NCBI RefSeq assembly: GCF_003201835.2
Contig: NZ_CP029289.2
Coordinates: 1 to 64,000 of the forward strand
Direction of reading: 5' to 3'
DNA: 64,000 nucleotides
Origin: Acidianus brierleyi
GTDB taxonomy: Archaea > Thermoproteota > Thermoprotei_A > Sulfolobales > Sulfolobaceae
Positions 19,911 to 29,378 of this stretch are shown piece after piece; the stretch's first letter is position 1, and each line of letters begins with the position of its first letter. The notes under the pieces were generated by a model that was not told the DNA's origin, searched no databases, and was given only the letters and a program-made list of their open reading frames with translations. The position numbers and the translations under genes were made by a program.

Positions 19911-21185
19911 TCATAGAAATAAAATCCATAAGGAGAGAATAGTTGCCACTAGAACTATAGGCGTAGTTATCAGACCTAAGTAAACATAAATCCTTAGAGG
20001 TATCTTTACGCCGTGTTTTCTTTCTAAGGAATATATCCAGAGTAGAGTAGCCAAGGACCCTATAGGAGTGAACTTAGGTCCTATGTCATTGCTTATTACG
20101 TTTACTAAAGCTAAAAGGAAATGGTTAGTAGAATGGGTAGAGTTTATAGCTAGAGAATTTATCATAACTGAAGGAAGATTGTTCATAAAGGCTGCGGTAA
20201 AGGCAAAAAGTAATCCTTCCATTATCACGTTAAATGGGGACGGAAGGCTAAACAAGGTAGAGTCAGTACTAGCTAAGAAATTAGTAACGCCTTGCTTCCC
20301 CATGCCGAAAACTACTATGTACATGCCCAAAGAGAAAAGCACAATCTGCCAAGGTGCCTCTCTTACAACCTTATATATATCTATTTTTTTCCTACGCTTG
20401 GCTATAATACCTAACAGGGTAGCCGCAGGAATGGCAACCATTGCAACTGGGATCTTGGCAAATGAAGTAAGAAAGTAAGCTACAACTAATATTGCTATGA
20501 AAGGAAAGCCTAGCTTAACCAAAAGTTGATCATTGATTGTAGGTTGAAAACTAGGCAATTCTTGATTCTTATCGGTCTTTCTAACTAGAAGAAAATAATA
20601 AAGTATTACTGAGATTATTACAGATATTATAAAAGGAAATATCATATATTCTGCATAAAGGAGAAATGAAACATCAAAATATGTAGCATCTATTATATTT
20701 ACTAAGTTACTTATTATGAACGGGAGGCTTGCAGTATCTGCGACGAAACCTATTCCCGTCATAAACACAATCTTAGAACGCTCATCAATGCTGCTCCTAG
20801 ATATTATTGAAGTGGCTATTGGAGTCATGACTAACGCTGCTCCATCGTTTGCAAAGAGCGCGGAAACTACAGCGTCAAGCAAAAGCAAAAGAACGAAGGC
20901 TTTGCCTAACCTATTTCCTAATCCCAATATTTTGTACGCTATATAGTCGAAGAAACCTGCTTCATCCAATATTAAAGTCATAATTATTATAGCAACGAAA
21001 GTAAACGTAGCGTCCCACACTATATCGAAAACTAACACAACGTCGTGAATATTAGAAATACCCAGAATTAGAGTAAGGGCTCCACCAATTAGTGCTGAAT
21101 ACCCTATTGGAATTCGCTTGGGTTTAAAATTAACCAACAAAAGCGTAGCTACGAATATTAGAATTGCAATCAGTAACTTCAGCAT
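19911..21185 (-). CDS. arsB: ArsB-type arsenite efflux permease
   Basis: The 424-residue protein has 11-12 helices and aligns along its length with E. coli ArsB from memory. Near-identical blocks include the LFANDGAALxxTPI region, GFxADTASLPxIxSNLVNI, APWQIVxFSLGMYxVVxG and DxGPKxTPIGSLATLLW. It exports arsenite or antimonite, alone or with an ArsA ATPase; no arsA or arsR gene is adjacent. The gene lies between an IS5-like wreck and a truncated ATPase gene, which suggests arrival by transfer. An arsenite pump is notable because AioA-like genes lie 10 kb away. Confidence 0.88.
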   Translation of the reverse strand: MLKLLIAILIFVATLLLVNFKPKRIPIGYSALIGGALTLILGISNIHDVVLVFDIVWDATFTFVAIIIMTLILDEAGFFDYIAYKILGLGNRLGKAFVLLLLLDAVVSALFANDGAALVMTPIATSIISRSSIDERSKIVFMTGIGFVADTASLPFIISNLVNIIDATYFDVSFLLYAEYMIFPFIISVIISVILYYFLLVRKTDKNQELPSFQPTINDQLLVKLGFPFIAILVVAYFLTSFAKIPVAMVAIPAATLLGIIAKRRKKIDIYKVVREAPWQIVLFSLGMYIVVFGMGKQGVTNFLASTDSTLFSLPSPFNVIMEGLLFAFTAAFMNNLPSVMINSLAINSTHSTNHFLLALVNVISNDIGPKFTPIGSLATLLWIYSLERKHGVKIPLRIYVYLGLITTPIVLVATILSLWILFL

Positions 21186-21191
21186 CCATTT

Positions 21192-21584
21192 TCAACCTAA
21201 GATAAACACTTTTAACAATATTGAAGCTCTTTCTTTAGGATCCCAAGACAAAGATATATTTACACCTAAGATTGAAATTCCACTAAAGTGTTGTAAGATG
21301 GATTTTATTGATTTTTTTCTATTTATCTGAGAAAGTATGTCAGAAAATATTGTATAAAGAGCTCTATAAGAAGAAAGTGAAATTCTTGCGTCAATTAGAG
21401 CATAAGGTAAATTTATGTTATTTAAGAAAACTTTCAGAATAGAGGTTTTACCTATTCTTCTTATTCCAGTAAGGGGAACTATTGGCTCAGAAATTGCAGA
21501 TTGTAATAAACTTAGCTCCTCATCTCTATCGTATAAATTTTCCCTAGTTTCCTTAGGCCTTTCATCGAAGAAAATTAATAACAC
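21192..21584 (-). pseudogene. N-terminal fragment of an archaeal ATPase gene
   Basis: The 130-residue product starts like the archaeal AAA ATPase family (a YDRDEEL segment followed by the P-loop TGIRRIGKTSI) and continues to an LSWDPKERASILLKV segment, where the family goes on for another 200 or so residues. Here it stops 6 bp before arsB. I infer truncation; the likely C-terminal end survives at about 18754-18861. Such ATPases are often linked to mobile or variable DNA in Sulfolobales. Confidence 0.6.
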
Positions 21585-21999
21585 CCTATTAGATTTAAGC
21601 TTTTTTATACATTATCATGTAAATCCTTAAAATTTTATGTAGTGCTAGAAATATGTTAAAAGCTATTTTATTTACTAAAGATAACTTAAAAATGAAATAA
21701 TAGAATAAAAATTTTTTATTCTATAAAAATAAATATGATAATTACTTAAAATAAGACAAAATACCTAAACGGTCATTTTTATTTTAGAATCTTCTATCCT
21801 TAGTAAAATTCATTAAATAACCTTAATTAATATATCGTTATAATCTCGATTCGCATTGTAAGTTCAAGAAGAATTTATAATATATCATATTCATGTAACT
21901 ATACTACTCATTTCTAGCAAAATCCTAGAAAAATAATATCGCTTTTTAAAAAGAATAAAAATCTAAAAACGTTTATATGATTATATTGTCTTATTATCT
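21585..21999. other. AT-rich intergenic region, no gene seen
   Basis: No open frame with coding character was found in this 415-bp stretch. The right end has a TATA-like CGTTTATATGAT at about 21969-21980 that fits the ATG at 22000. Nothing else was recognised. Confidence 0.5.
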
Positions 22000-22386
22000 A
22001 TGATCAAATCGTTAATTTCAGGACTCTTAGCAGGTGTGTTAGATATCTCGTTTTATACAAACGATATGAATGTATTTGCGGTCATTTCATATCATATTTT
22101 AAAAATATACTCTATACCACTAGGTATTATTCTTCATTTAATAGCCTCAACTATAATTTTTGCTGTTGCGGTATTAATTATTGAAAAAAGTAAAATAAAC
22201 GCTACTAGTTTTATTTCCTACTTTATTCTAGGAATAATGGTCGGTTCGTCTGTCCTAGCGCTATTTAGTTTACCTGTTCATCTGTTAATCTTCCCTATTA
22301 AAGTAACTCTAACTTACGTTATGGGGCACATATTTTATGGTATAGTAGGATATTTGATCTTATGGATATTAAAAAACAAAATTTAA
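22000..22386 (+). CDS. Four-helix membrane protein of unknown function
   Basis: The 128-residue protein has four hydrophobic segments with little in the way of loops. The pattern of an early GLLAGVLDISFY helix and a C-terminal GHIFYGIVGYLI helix does not point to a family I can name. The start is well supported by a TATA box about 26 nt upstream. It is monocistronic and converges with the glycosyltransferase gene. Confidence 0.6.
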   Translation: MIKSLISGLLAGVLDISFYTNDMNVFAVISYHILKIYSIPLGIILHLIASTIIFAVAVLIIEKSKINATSFISYFILGIMVGSSVLALFSLPVHLLIFPIKVTLTYVMGHIFYGIVGYLILWILKNKI

Positions 22387-22435
22387 ATATTTACGAATAC
22401 AATTTTTGTACTATTTTATAAATGAAAATATTTCT

Positions 22436-23407
22436 CTAACTTAAATTTATATTATATACATTATCTCTCCAAACTATCTTGTTTTCCCTCCAACTTATAA
22501 CTAGAACTATCCAGGCAAAGAAAATCCCAATAACAGACATTAATGCTGGTAATATGGAATCTTTCTTCCTCATCCTTATAATGTTTTTAATAATCCATAG
22601 TATAAATGGAGTGATAAACACTATATTCAAAGTAAAAATAAATGACAGCAAAATAATAAACATTAAGGGTCCAAATAATAAATAAGCCTTTGCGCCTTTC
22701 GGTGAGTAAACTCTTACTGTTATTACTTGTCTTTTAGCCCATTTTATTAAGTTCCTTTCATCGTACACATTCAGAGGTTCAGCTCTACCTACAAATGCTA
22801 TTTTTCCTCCTCTTCTTTTAACAATCCTTGTTAATGTGCAATCATCGCACCATTCATTTGATAGCTCGTCTATAACATATGATGTAAAAAAATCTTTTTT
22901 AAATGCCATAGACCCTCCCCAGAGAAAAGTTCCTCCTACAGCTTGAGACTCGAAGGCTAAGGTCCAGAATCCTGCTCTTATAAGATTTCTTAGAGTAATT
23001 TTAAATGGCTTAGCGAACGAAAAAGTAGTAGATGCCATATATTCTCCTAATGGAGAGACTAGTTCTTTCAACCAGTATCTAGGATAATAAGTATCTGAAT
23101 CTCCAAAGACTATAACGTCGCCTTTTGCATACTTCAGTCCAGTTATTTGCGCTTTAATCTTTCCACTACATTTCTCACAATAATAATCCGTAATTACTAT
23201 CTTTACATTATATTTAGTTAAAATATTTTTTACACTATCTCCTTTATCAACAACATAAATTACTTCATATTCATCTGGATAATCTTGAGAAAGAAGAGAT
23301 TTCACATTGTTTTCTATATTAACGTCTATACCTCTTACTGGGATAATAATTGAAGCCTTTGCATGAAAGTTACCGTATTCTTTAAAGAACTGTGTTTCCT
23401 TCCACAT
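22436..23407 (-). CDS. Membrane-anchored family 2 glycosyltransferase
   Basis: The 323-residue protein has a GT-A fold N-terminal domain that opens with SIIIPVRGID, has the metal-binding DxD as GDSDTYYP, and an acceptor-side acidic site in EWCDDCTLTR followed by RQVITVRVY. Two C-terminal transmembrane helices anchor it (about residues 243-300). It resembles ceramide-glucosyltransferase-like and polyprenol-linked glycosyltransferases, so a lipid-linked or glycoprotein sugar donor step is likely. No other glycan genes flank it. The acceptor is unknown. Confidence 0.78.
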   Translation of the reverse strand: MWKETQFFKEYGNFHAKASIIIPVRGIDVNIENNVKSLLSQDYPDEYEVIYVVDKGDSVKNILTKYNVKIVITDYYCEKCSGKIKAQITGLKYAKGDVIVFGDSDTYYPRYWLKELVSPLGEYMASTTFSFAKPFKITLRNLIRAGFWTLAFESQAVGGTFLWGGSMAFKKDFFTSYVIDELSNEWCDDCTLTRIVKRRGGKIAFVGRAEPLNVYDERNLIKWAKRQVITVRVYSPKGAKAYLLFGPLMFIILLSFIFTLNIVFITPFILWIIKNIIRMRKKDSILPALMSVIGIFFAWIVLVISWRENKIVWRDNVYNINLS

Positions 23408-23992
23408 TTGGCCTAGAATAGCTAAATCTACTAAAAGTGTAAAAGCAATTAAAATTAAGATCGTAAACTATCACCAATAAGCAAATTTTCAAGTAAGTTT
23501 TTATAATTGTCCATAATACTTAAACATATCTTAACTCCATTTACTAAATATAATAAAACTGTATGTATTGAGATATTTTTTAATATTAAATTAAAAAGGG
23601 ATAGCAAGCCTCTTTACCTCTATCGCTATTACCTGAGATACTTAATTATATATCTTATTCAAAATATAGTATAATAATACCTTATATTATCAGTTTTTGT
23701 AATTAAAAATCAAAATAGATTATTTAGTTAATAGATTTCTTCTATATCATATTTGGATGGTTAAGTTGCGTGATTAAAAGATTATATCTAGTAAAGTTAA
23801 TTATTAGATTATATTCGTATATTTATCGTAAACACATATATAGATAAGATAAGATATAAGCATATTTTAAATAAATCTTTTAACGTATCTATACAAAGTT
23901 TATGACTTTTAATTTAAAGATTTATATATGAATAAATTTATTGAATCTTCCTAGACACTTTTTTATAATATATATTCCATATCTATCATTCT
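23408..23992. other. AT-rich intergenic region, no gene seen
   Basis: About 585 bp without a convincing coding frame. A TATA-like CTTTTTTATAATA element near 23957-23969 lies upstream of the MFS start at 23993. No tRNA-like or repeat structure was recognised. Confidence 0.5.
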
Positions 23993-24805
23993 ATGGGAGA
24001 AGAAGAATTATTGAAGAAAATGGATTTAAACTCTACAACAAAGATTTATTGGTCACTAACAATATTAGCTACTATAGGAGGATTCCTGTTTGGATATGAT
24101 ACTGCAGACATAGGTACTGCGTTAGATCTAATTCCATACCATTTGTCAGCGTTTGCCTTAGGTTATCTAGTAGCTGGAGCGTCATTAGGTGCTGCAATAG
24201 GGGCTATAATTGCTGGACCGCTCACAGACAAGTACGGAAGAAAATCAATTTTACTTGTGGACGCTTTGATTTATGCAATTGGAGCAATAGTTTCAGCAAT
24301 TACTATTAATGCAAATATGTTACTCATAGCTAGGACATTTATAGGACTAGCTGTAGGTGCAGACTCGGCTATTGCTACGGCATACATTGCCGAGTACGCT
24401 CCTAAAGATAAGCGAGGTAGCCTTGAAATGTTACAAGAATGGATGATAACTGCAGCTCAAACTATATCCTATATTATAGGATTTTTCATACTATTTGAGT
24501 TCCCTTTAATCGCATATAATATTGACTGGAGAATAATACTTGGAATAGCTGCTATACCTGCCATAATAGGCTTAATTTATAGGATGAAAATGCCAGAATC
24601 CCCTAGATGGTTACTTATTAAGGGGAAATTCGATAAACTCAAGGAGACATTAAATACTTTAGGAATAAAAAATGTAAGTAATGATGAATTATATACAATA
24701 GCTAACGAAATAAAAAACGATAAACCAAAACTAACTCCAGGAGTTAAAAGAGCATTACTAGTTGCAGGATTATGGATGATGTTTCAGCAGATAACAGGAG
24801 TGAAC
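23993..24805 (+). pseudogene. MFS sugar-porter-family gene, 5' part (split by IS elements)
   Basis: The first 271 codons encode the N-terminal half of a sugar porter: GGFLFGYDTADIG, then DKYGRKSILL (the D-x-GRR-like loop motif), then PESPRWLL after helix 6, and finally FQQITGVN of helix 7, where the frame meets foreign DNA. The 3' part resumes at 28346. Joined, they give about 465 residues, the usual size for the family. The 3.5-kb insert separates helix 7 from the rest, so no functional transporter is expected. Confidence 0.88.
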
Positions 24806-24867
24806 TCCTACGGCGATTTTCACGAACAACACTCCTAAACAAGAAGACAAGCTTTACAAGAGTAAAA

Positions 24868-25100
24868 CTTTTATAAAGAGAACAAGAAAATAACACAAGC
24901 CGAAAGTGAACATGGGGATAAAACCCCATGTGGCAGGCTGGCTATACGTCCCCCGCGATCTAACATGTGGGACAACATCCCGAGTAGGAGTGTGCAAAAA
25001 TTTAAGGGGACGTTCTCATACTTACTCTACACTATCTCCTAACAAAATTAACAATACAACGCGTATTATTATAGAAAAATTCAAGAATCAGGAAAAAGAG
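24868..25100 (+). ncRNA. Candidate bridge-RNA-like structured left end of IS110 element A
   Basis: The noncoding left end holds a perfect hairpin, CATGGGG (24911-24917) with CCCCATG (24924-24930), and further G+C-rich segments in otherwise AT-rich DNA (CGTCCCCCGCGATC, GTGGGACAACATCCCG). IS110 elements are known to express a bridge RNA from a noncoding end. Position and structure fit, but the target- and donor-binding loops have not been matched here. Confidence 0.35.
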
Positions 25101-25108
25101 TATTACAC

Positions 25109-26260
25109 ATGGAAAGGAAGATAAAGCCTAAAGTATTTGCAATAGATGTGGGGGAATCAAGACTTGTTGCAACCAAGATGGAAATAAACAACAACACAGT
25201 AAAAGAAGCTGATACGAGAGAATTCAAATACAACGAGGAAGGACTCAAAGAACTTATAAAATTCCTAGAAGGATACGAAGAAGGAATAATGGAAGCAACA
25301 GGAGTATACTTCTACCACGTATACAACGTACTGAGAGACAACGGACTAAAAGTAAACGTGATAAACCCTGTCCAAACAGTTGAAGTCCTAGGCAAGAAGA
25401 CAGACAAGAACGACTCCATAAGACTCGCAATAGCCTACGCTGCAGGCACAGTAAAAGGATCGTACATACCAACGGGAGAAATGCAAGAACTAAGAGAAAT
25501 GACAAGACACAGAGAAGGACTAGTAGAGAGAAAGACACAAGTAAAGAACGAGATAAGGAAAGTTCTAGAAACAGCAGGATACAAGCTACCTCCCTTCGAA
25601 AAGAAGACAAAGGAAATAGTGAGAAAACTAGCCACTGATGAGAAGCTAACTGACGAAGAGATCAAGGAGTACTCCAAATTATTGGGAAGAAAATTAACTA
25701 GAATAGAAGCGTTCATCCTAAAACAACTCCTGGACCTACTGAACATTATAGAAGAACAAATTAAGGAAGTGGAGAACGAGATAATGAAGTTCCTACCCGA
25801 GGAAGCAGTAGAGTTGACTAAGATACCCGGAATAGGCCCAATCTCTGCAGCCACAATTTACGCTGAGCTTGGAGACGTGAGCAGGTTTGAGTCTTCGAAA
25901 CAAGCTGCTTCTTATGCTGGAGTTTCTCCAAGGACTAAGCAGAGCGGGAAGACCGAATTTCACAACGGTCTCATCAAGGGGAATAAGCACTTATCCCGCG
26001 TTCTATTCCTTGTTGCAAGGTCCGCTAAGAACACGGCCCAATTTAATGGCTTCTATCAAGCCTTGTTGAAGAGGACAAGCAATTCCAAAAAGGCTACATT
26101 AGCCTTGGCCAACAAGATATGTAGGATAGTTTATCACGTACTCAAGGATGGGGAATACAAGGGTGAGACTAAGAAGACTAGGTATAGGGGAGGAGGTGGT
26201 GAAGGCCCTCAAGTTGACCCCAATCAAGTAGTTCCTTCGGCTCTTCAAGCTATCGCCTAG
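25109..26260 (+). CDS. IS110-family DEDD transposase (element A, intact frame)
   Basis: The 383-residue protein has the N-terminal RuvC-like DEDD domain (AIDVGESRLVATK, then IMEATGVYF, then KKTDKNDSIRLA) and a C-terminal Transposase_20 domain with IPGIGPISAATIYAELGD and YAGVSPRTKQSGKT, which includes the Ser used as nucleophile in this family. A lysine-rich coiled segment lies between the domains. The C-terminal tail is rich in Gly (TRYRGGGGEG). This is the only transposase in the window with an unbroken frame, so it may be active. Confidence 0.88.
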   Translation: MERKIKPKVFAIDVGESRLVATKMEINNNTVKEADTREFKYNEEGLKELIKFLEGYEEGIMEATGVYFYHVYNVLRDNGLKVNVINPVQTVEVLGKKTDKNDSIRLAIAYAAGTVKGSYIPTGEMQELREMTRHREGLVERKTQVKNEIRKVLETAGYKLPPFEKKTKEIVRKLATDEKLTDEEIKEYSKLLGRKLTRIEAFILKQLLDLLNIIEEQIKEVENEIMKFLPEEAVELTKIPGIGPISAATIYAELGDVSRFESSKQAASYAGVSPRTKQSGKTEFHNGLIKGNKHLSRVLFLVARSAKNTAQFNGFYQALLKRTSNSKKATLALANKICRIVYHVLKDGEYKGETKKTRYRGGGGEGPQVDPNQVVPSALQAIA

Positions 26261-26287
26261 CCATGTTAGAGGCAAAGCATGTGGAGC

Positions 26288-26468
26288 CTCCTACGGTGAT
26301 TTTCACGAACAACACTCCTAAACAAGAAGACAAGCCTTACAAGAGTGAGACTAAGAAGACTAGGTATAGGGGAGGGGGTGGTGAAGGCCCTCAAGTTGAC
26401 CCCAATCAAGTAGTTCCTTCGGCTCTTCAAGCCATCGCCTAGCCATGTTAGAGGCAAAGCATGTGGAG
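26288..26468 (+). mobile_element. Internally deleted derivative of IS110 element A, head-to-tail
   Basis: About the first 60 bp repeat the left end of element A (from 24805), and the last 125 bp repeat its right end (from about 26160), with a few mismatches. The internal sequence, including the transposase gene, is missing. The junction falls in a shared TACAAGxGT, so a deletion between short direct repeats is likely. It directly follows the full element in the same orientation. Confidence 0.7.
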
Positions 26469-26740
26469 CCTGCCACGCCCTAACGGACGGGGCTTCCTGC
26501 TTCAAAGCCGAGGCTTGCCCAAAGGGTAGAGGTCTCAGCTCCACAGGCACTAAGGGTCGTTCCGACCCCGAGCACTAATGTGAACCCACAGTATCCCAAT
26601 ATGGGACTGTTGAATGGAGCAGAGGCGTACCACATAGACCCTCGCTTTAACCAAGGCGTCTCAGTGACGCTTACTCCGTCAGTGACTGCCATTAATAGAA
26701 TATTTGAAAAAGAAGTATATAAGTTTTACAAAGGAGGCTA
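26469..26740. other. Unassigned, partly G+C-rich insert sequence
   Basis: The stretch to about 26580 is clearly richer in G+C than the surroundings and has short complementary blocks such as CGGACGGGG and GGTCGTTCCGACC. It looks like the end of another mobile element or a structured RNA segment, but I could not name it. The rest has a weak open frame to 26780 that I do not consider a gene. Confidence 0.4.
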
Positions 26741-27113
26741 TCCATCTCCACCCTTACCGGTAGACCCAAAATCTAATTAGTAAAAATAATTTTTATTTAT
26801 TATTAGTAGTTCGTAAAGATTTAATGTAATTAGTTAGATAATTATATGATAATTTTTATAAATTTCCAAGTACCATATTGGATTTTTTATATTTCCACAC
26901 AATTAACTGAGAGATATTATTATAATATTAGAAAATGATGGGATGTATATGATAAAATACGTTTTATTTACATTGATTATTTAATACATTATTCTTAATG
27001 CTCTTGATTATGAGTATAATAAAATATATTCTTTTATTTATTAAGAAAAAATATGAGGTTTAATGTTGAATTTATATTTGTAATATGATTTTGGGTCTAC
27101 CGTTACGGATGGA
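26741..27113. repeat. AT-rich segment bounded by 16-bp inverted repeats (MITE-like)
   Basis: CGGTAGACCCAAAATC at 26758-26773 is repeated as a perfect inverse at 27087-27102, and both are flanked by TCCATC/GATGGA. The 313 bp between is AT-rich and has no gene. The structure resembles a small nonautonomous element or the footprint of one. The trimmed copy of the IS pair at 46 kb lacks this segment. Confidence 0.5.
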
Positions 27114-27264
27114 GTCTTCCGCCCCCTTTGAACCTATATAGATTAATTAGTTGGGGAGAGTAATACTCTCCAACTGGGAAACATGGTCGACCCTTTGACT
27201 GAAGCAAAGTCTTCGAGAGGGGGCGTGACAAACCCCTACCATCGGACTGAACATTGTGATAATA
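27109..27264 (+). ncRNA. Candidate bridge-RNA-like left end of IS110 element B
   Basis: The G+C-rich left end contains a strong hairpin (GTTGGGGAGAGT with ACTCTCCAAC, about 27151-27175) inside a larger closing pair, GCCCCCT with AGGGGGC (27121-27127 and 27220-27226). It is preserved in copy 2 with few changes, although the coding part of copy 2 is badly damaged. This fits a structured IS110 guide RNA, which is an inference. Confidence 0.35.
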
Positions 27265-28236
27265 TGCACGGATATAGGTGTGATAAAGAGGTAGGGATCC
27301 TAGGAATAGACATATCAAAAGATCATCTAGTAACGAGTGAGGGGAGGGTCTACGAGAACAACAAGAAGGGTTATGAAGAAATACTAAAAGTGAAACTAAA
27401 CACAATAGTGGTCGAACCGACAGGAGCATACTCAATAAAACCATGTCAATACTTCAAGGAAAAAGGGATCAAGATACTACAAGTAAGCCCAAATATACTA
27501 TGGAAGGAGAAGGACTTGAGAGGAAAGAAAACAGATTTTTACTACAAAAACTAATAAACATGGCAAACAAGGCAAAGGAGTACAACTACAACCCATTGAA
27601 AGAACTAGTAACACTATATATCTTCCTAAAAGACCTTGAAGTAAAGTACAAGAACAGGGTAAAAAGAGCACTATTCCTAGTCAGTGACGAGGAAAAAATA
27701 AGCAAGGAAATGCTTGAAGAATTCTCTAAAGGAAACTTCAAAATACAATTATACAACTTGGAACAAAGATAGTACTTGAAGAAATCGAAGTATTATCTAA
27801 AGCACTACTGGAAACAAGCGAGAAAATAAAAGAAGTAGAGAAAATGATACAATCACAGTCTGAAAATCACGTTCTATTAACTATACCGGGAATAGGAAAA
27901 CTTTCTTCGGGAATAATAATAGGCATTGTTGGAGACATTAAACGCTTTCCTAACCCTGAGTCCTTCGTAGCCTACTGTGGTTTAGACCCAATAGTTGAGA
28001 GGAGCGGTAAAGCTACTGTAAGTAAGGGAATATCGAAGAAGGGTAATAAGTACTTGCGCAGCTTGCTCTACTTCCTCGCTGAGATGAATTATTCTCGTAA
28101 TCCTACATTACTAGAATTTTACGAGAACCATAAGGAAAAGTTGAAGGGAAAGAAGTTGTACACTGCTTTAGCCAGGAAATTGGCTAGAATAGTTTGGAGT
28201 GTTTGGTATAATAATAAGCCTTATGAGCCTAAGTGA
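27265..28236 (+). pseudogene. IS110-family transposase of element B, two frameshifts
   Basis: The coding sequence runs through three frames: 27265-27550 (GILGIDISKDH, VVEPTGAYS and GKKTDF of the DEDD domain), about 27545-27772 (LQKLINMANKAKEYNY) and about 27760-28236 (IPGIGKLSSGIIIGIVGDI and YCGLDPIVERSGK of the Transposase_20 domain). The shifts fall near 27545 and 27765. Without them it would be a normal IS110 transposase of about 320 residues. It is unrelated in detail to element A. Confidence 0.8.
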
Positions 28237-28345
28237 TCCTCCCCAAATCGCCACGTGGATTGAAAGGTACACGTGGCAATCTTAGTTGACATTATGCTTG
28301 AAGTTCAACCGAAATATTTATTACTGAACGCCCCTTGTTAAGATA

Positions 28346-28930
28346 AATATTCCGTTCTATTACGGTCCATACATATTTGCACCATTTTTTGGATCAAGTG
28401 ATGGATTATCAGCAATAAGAGCAGGAATAATAGCTACGCTAATAATCTCTGCAACACAGACTGCAATTGTCCTTGTTGCTCTAAAATATATAGATAAGAT
28501 AGGCAGAAAAGGTTTAGGTAAATTGGGATATTTAGGAATGGCTATTTTCTTAGCTTTTGGTGGTGTTTCAGTAATGTTATTTTCTGGAATAGGAAAAGTA
28601 ATAGGTCTAATAATAAGCTTTATAGGGTTTATGATATTCTTCGGTCTCGGAGTAGGAGGAATAGGTTGGACCATTCAGGGAGAGTATTTCCCTACAAACA
28701 TAAGAGGAACAATGGCGTCCCTATTAGCATTCATAAACTGGACCTCTAACTTTGTACTTATAGAAGTTTTTCCTGCATGGAAGGCAGCTATAGGATTGGC
28801 TCCAGTAATGTTCAGTTTTGCAGGGCTTTCTATAATAGCTGAAATACTCTTCTTGTTCATTTTACCTGAAACAAAAGGTATGAGCGTTGAAGAAATAGCA
28901 GAAATGTTTGAGAACATGAAAGTAAAATAA
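28346..28930 (+). pseudogene. MFS sugar-porter-family gene, 3' part
   Basis: The frame opens with IPFYYGPYIFAPFFGS, the natural continuation of the helix-7 QQITGVN motif at 24805, and ends with the family's PETKGMSVEEIAEMFENM tail. It encodes helices 7-12. Separation from the 5' part by IS DNA makes it nonfunctional unless the insert is precisely removed. Confidence 0.85.
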
Positions 28931-28932
28931 TA

Positions 28933-29343
28933 TTATTTTTTAATATTAATAATTAAATTTTGGCCATTTCCTAAATATAGATCTAAATATGGCAATGTTA
29001 TATTATGATTTACTAGAATAGTTATATTATTTAATCCTGGAGGAATAGATTCACCATAATATTTACCATTAACAAATACATAGATACAATTAAAGGATAT
29101 AGTATTATCGTTATTTTTAGCATAACATATTGCTTCGGATTTTCCAGGATTATTCACCGTAACATTTATGTAATACATAGAAATATTTTCTCCAATTCCT
29201 TTTTCTAAAGAGAGATAACCATATCCTAAAATACCTTCACCTTCTACTTCTACTTGAGAAATTGTGTGATGAGAAATAAAGATTAATGGAATGAGAGCTA
29301 TGATCAGTATAATCAGCGGAATAAGAAAATAGATCTTTTTCAT
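28933..29343 (-). CDS. Secreted or membrane-anchored protein, unknown
   Basis: The 136-residue protein has an N-terminal hydrophobic segment (residues 4-24) that can act as signal or anchor, followed by a domain that looks beta-rich, with several N-x-S/T sites as expected for an extracellular glycosylated protein. Two Cys could form a disulfide. It ends 2 bp after the MFS 3' part, in convergent orientation. No family is recognised. Confidence 0.55.
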   Translation of the reverse strand: MKKIYFLIPLIILIIALIPLIFISHHTISQVEVEGEGILGYGYLSLEKGIGENISMYYINVTVNNPGKSEAICYAKNNDNTISFNCIYVFVNGKYYGESIPPGLNNITILVNHNITLPYLDLYLGNGQNLIINIKK

Positions 29344-29378
29344 AGATTATTTTATTCTTTAATAGTTTAAGAAATTAG

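Larger units (their letters stand above)
24806..26287 (+). mobile_element. IS110-family element, copy 1 (element A)
   Basis: The element lies within the MFS gene. Its left end (CTCCTACGG... near 24805) and right end (...GCATGTGGAGC near 26287) are inferred because both ends recur, fused, in a short derivative at 26288-26468. IS110 elements have no long terminal inverted repeats, as here. A left noncoding end of about 300 bp precedes the transposase gene and a very short right end follows. A truncated copy lacking the left end lies at about 44990-46179. Confidence 0.65.
27109..28335 (+). mobile_element. IS110-family element B, copy 1
   Basis: The limits are defined by comparison with copy 2 (46180-47349): both start at ATGGAGTCTTCC and end at GAACGCCCCT. 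The left noncoding end has hairpins, and the right noncoding end has a perfect 8-bp stem, GCCACGTG with CACGTGGC (about 28241-28268). The element abuts the 3' part of the split MFS gene 10 bp later. Confidence 0.72.

Noticed and set aside
21585..23992. CRISPR or tandem repeats in the long AT-rich intergenic stretches
   Set aside because: No regularly spaced repeat unit was found by reading; similarity is limited to A/T runs.
25254..25854. Long minus-strand open frames inside the IS110 transposase gene (about 118 and 139 codons)
   Set aside because: They are antisense shadows of the transposase frame, rich in Leu/Ser/Arg as expected from such shadows, and recur at 45149-45738 only because the element is repeated.
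26469..26580. tnpB remnant with omega-RNA-like end
   Set aside because: G+C-rich and partly foldable, but no TnpB motif (zinc ribbon, RuvC) could be read in any frame.
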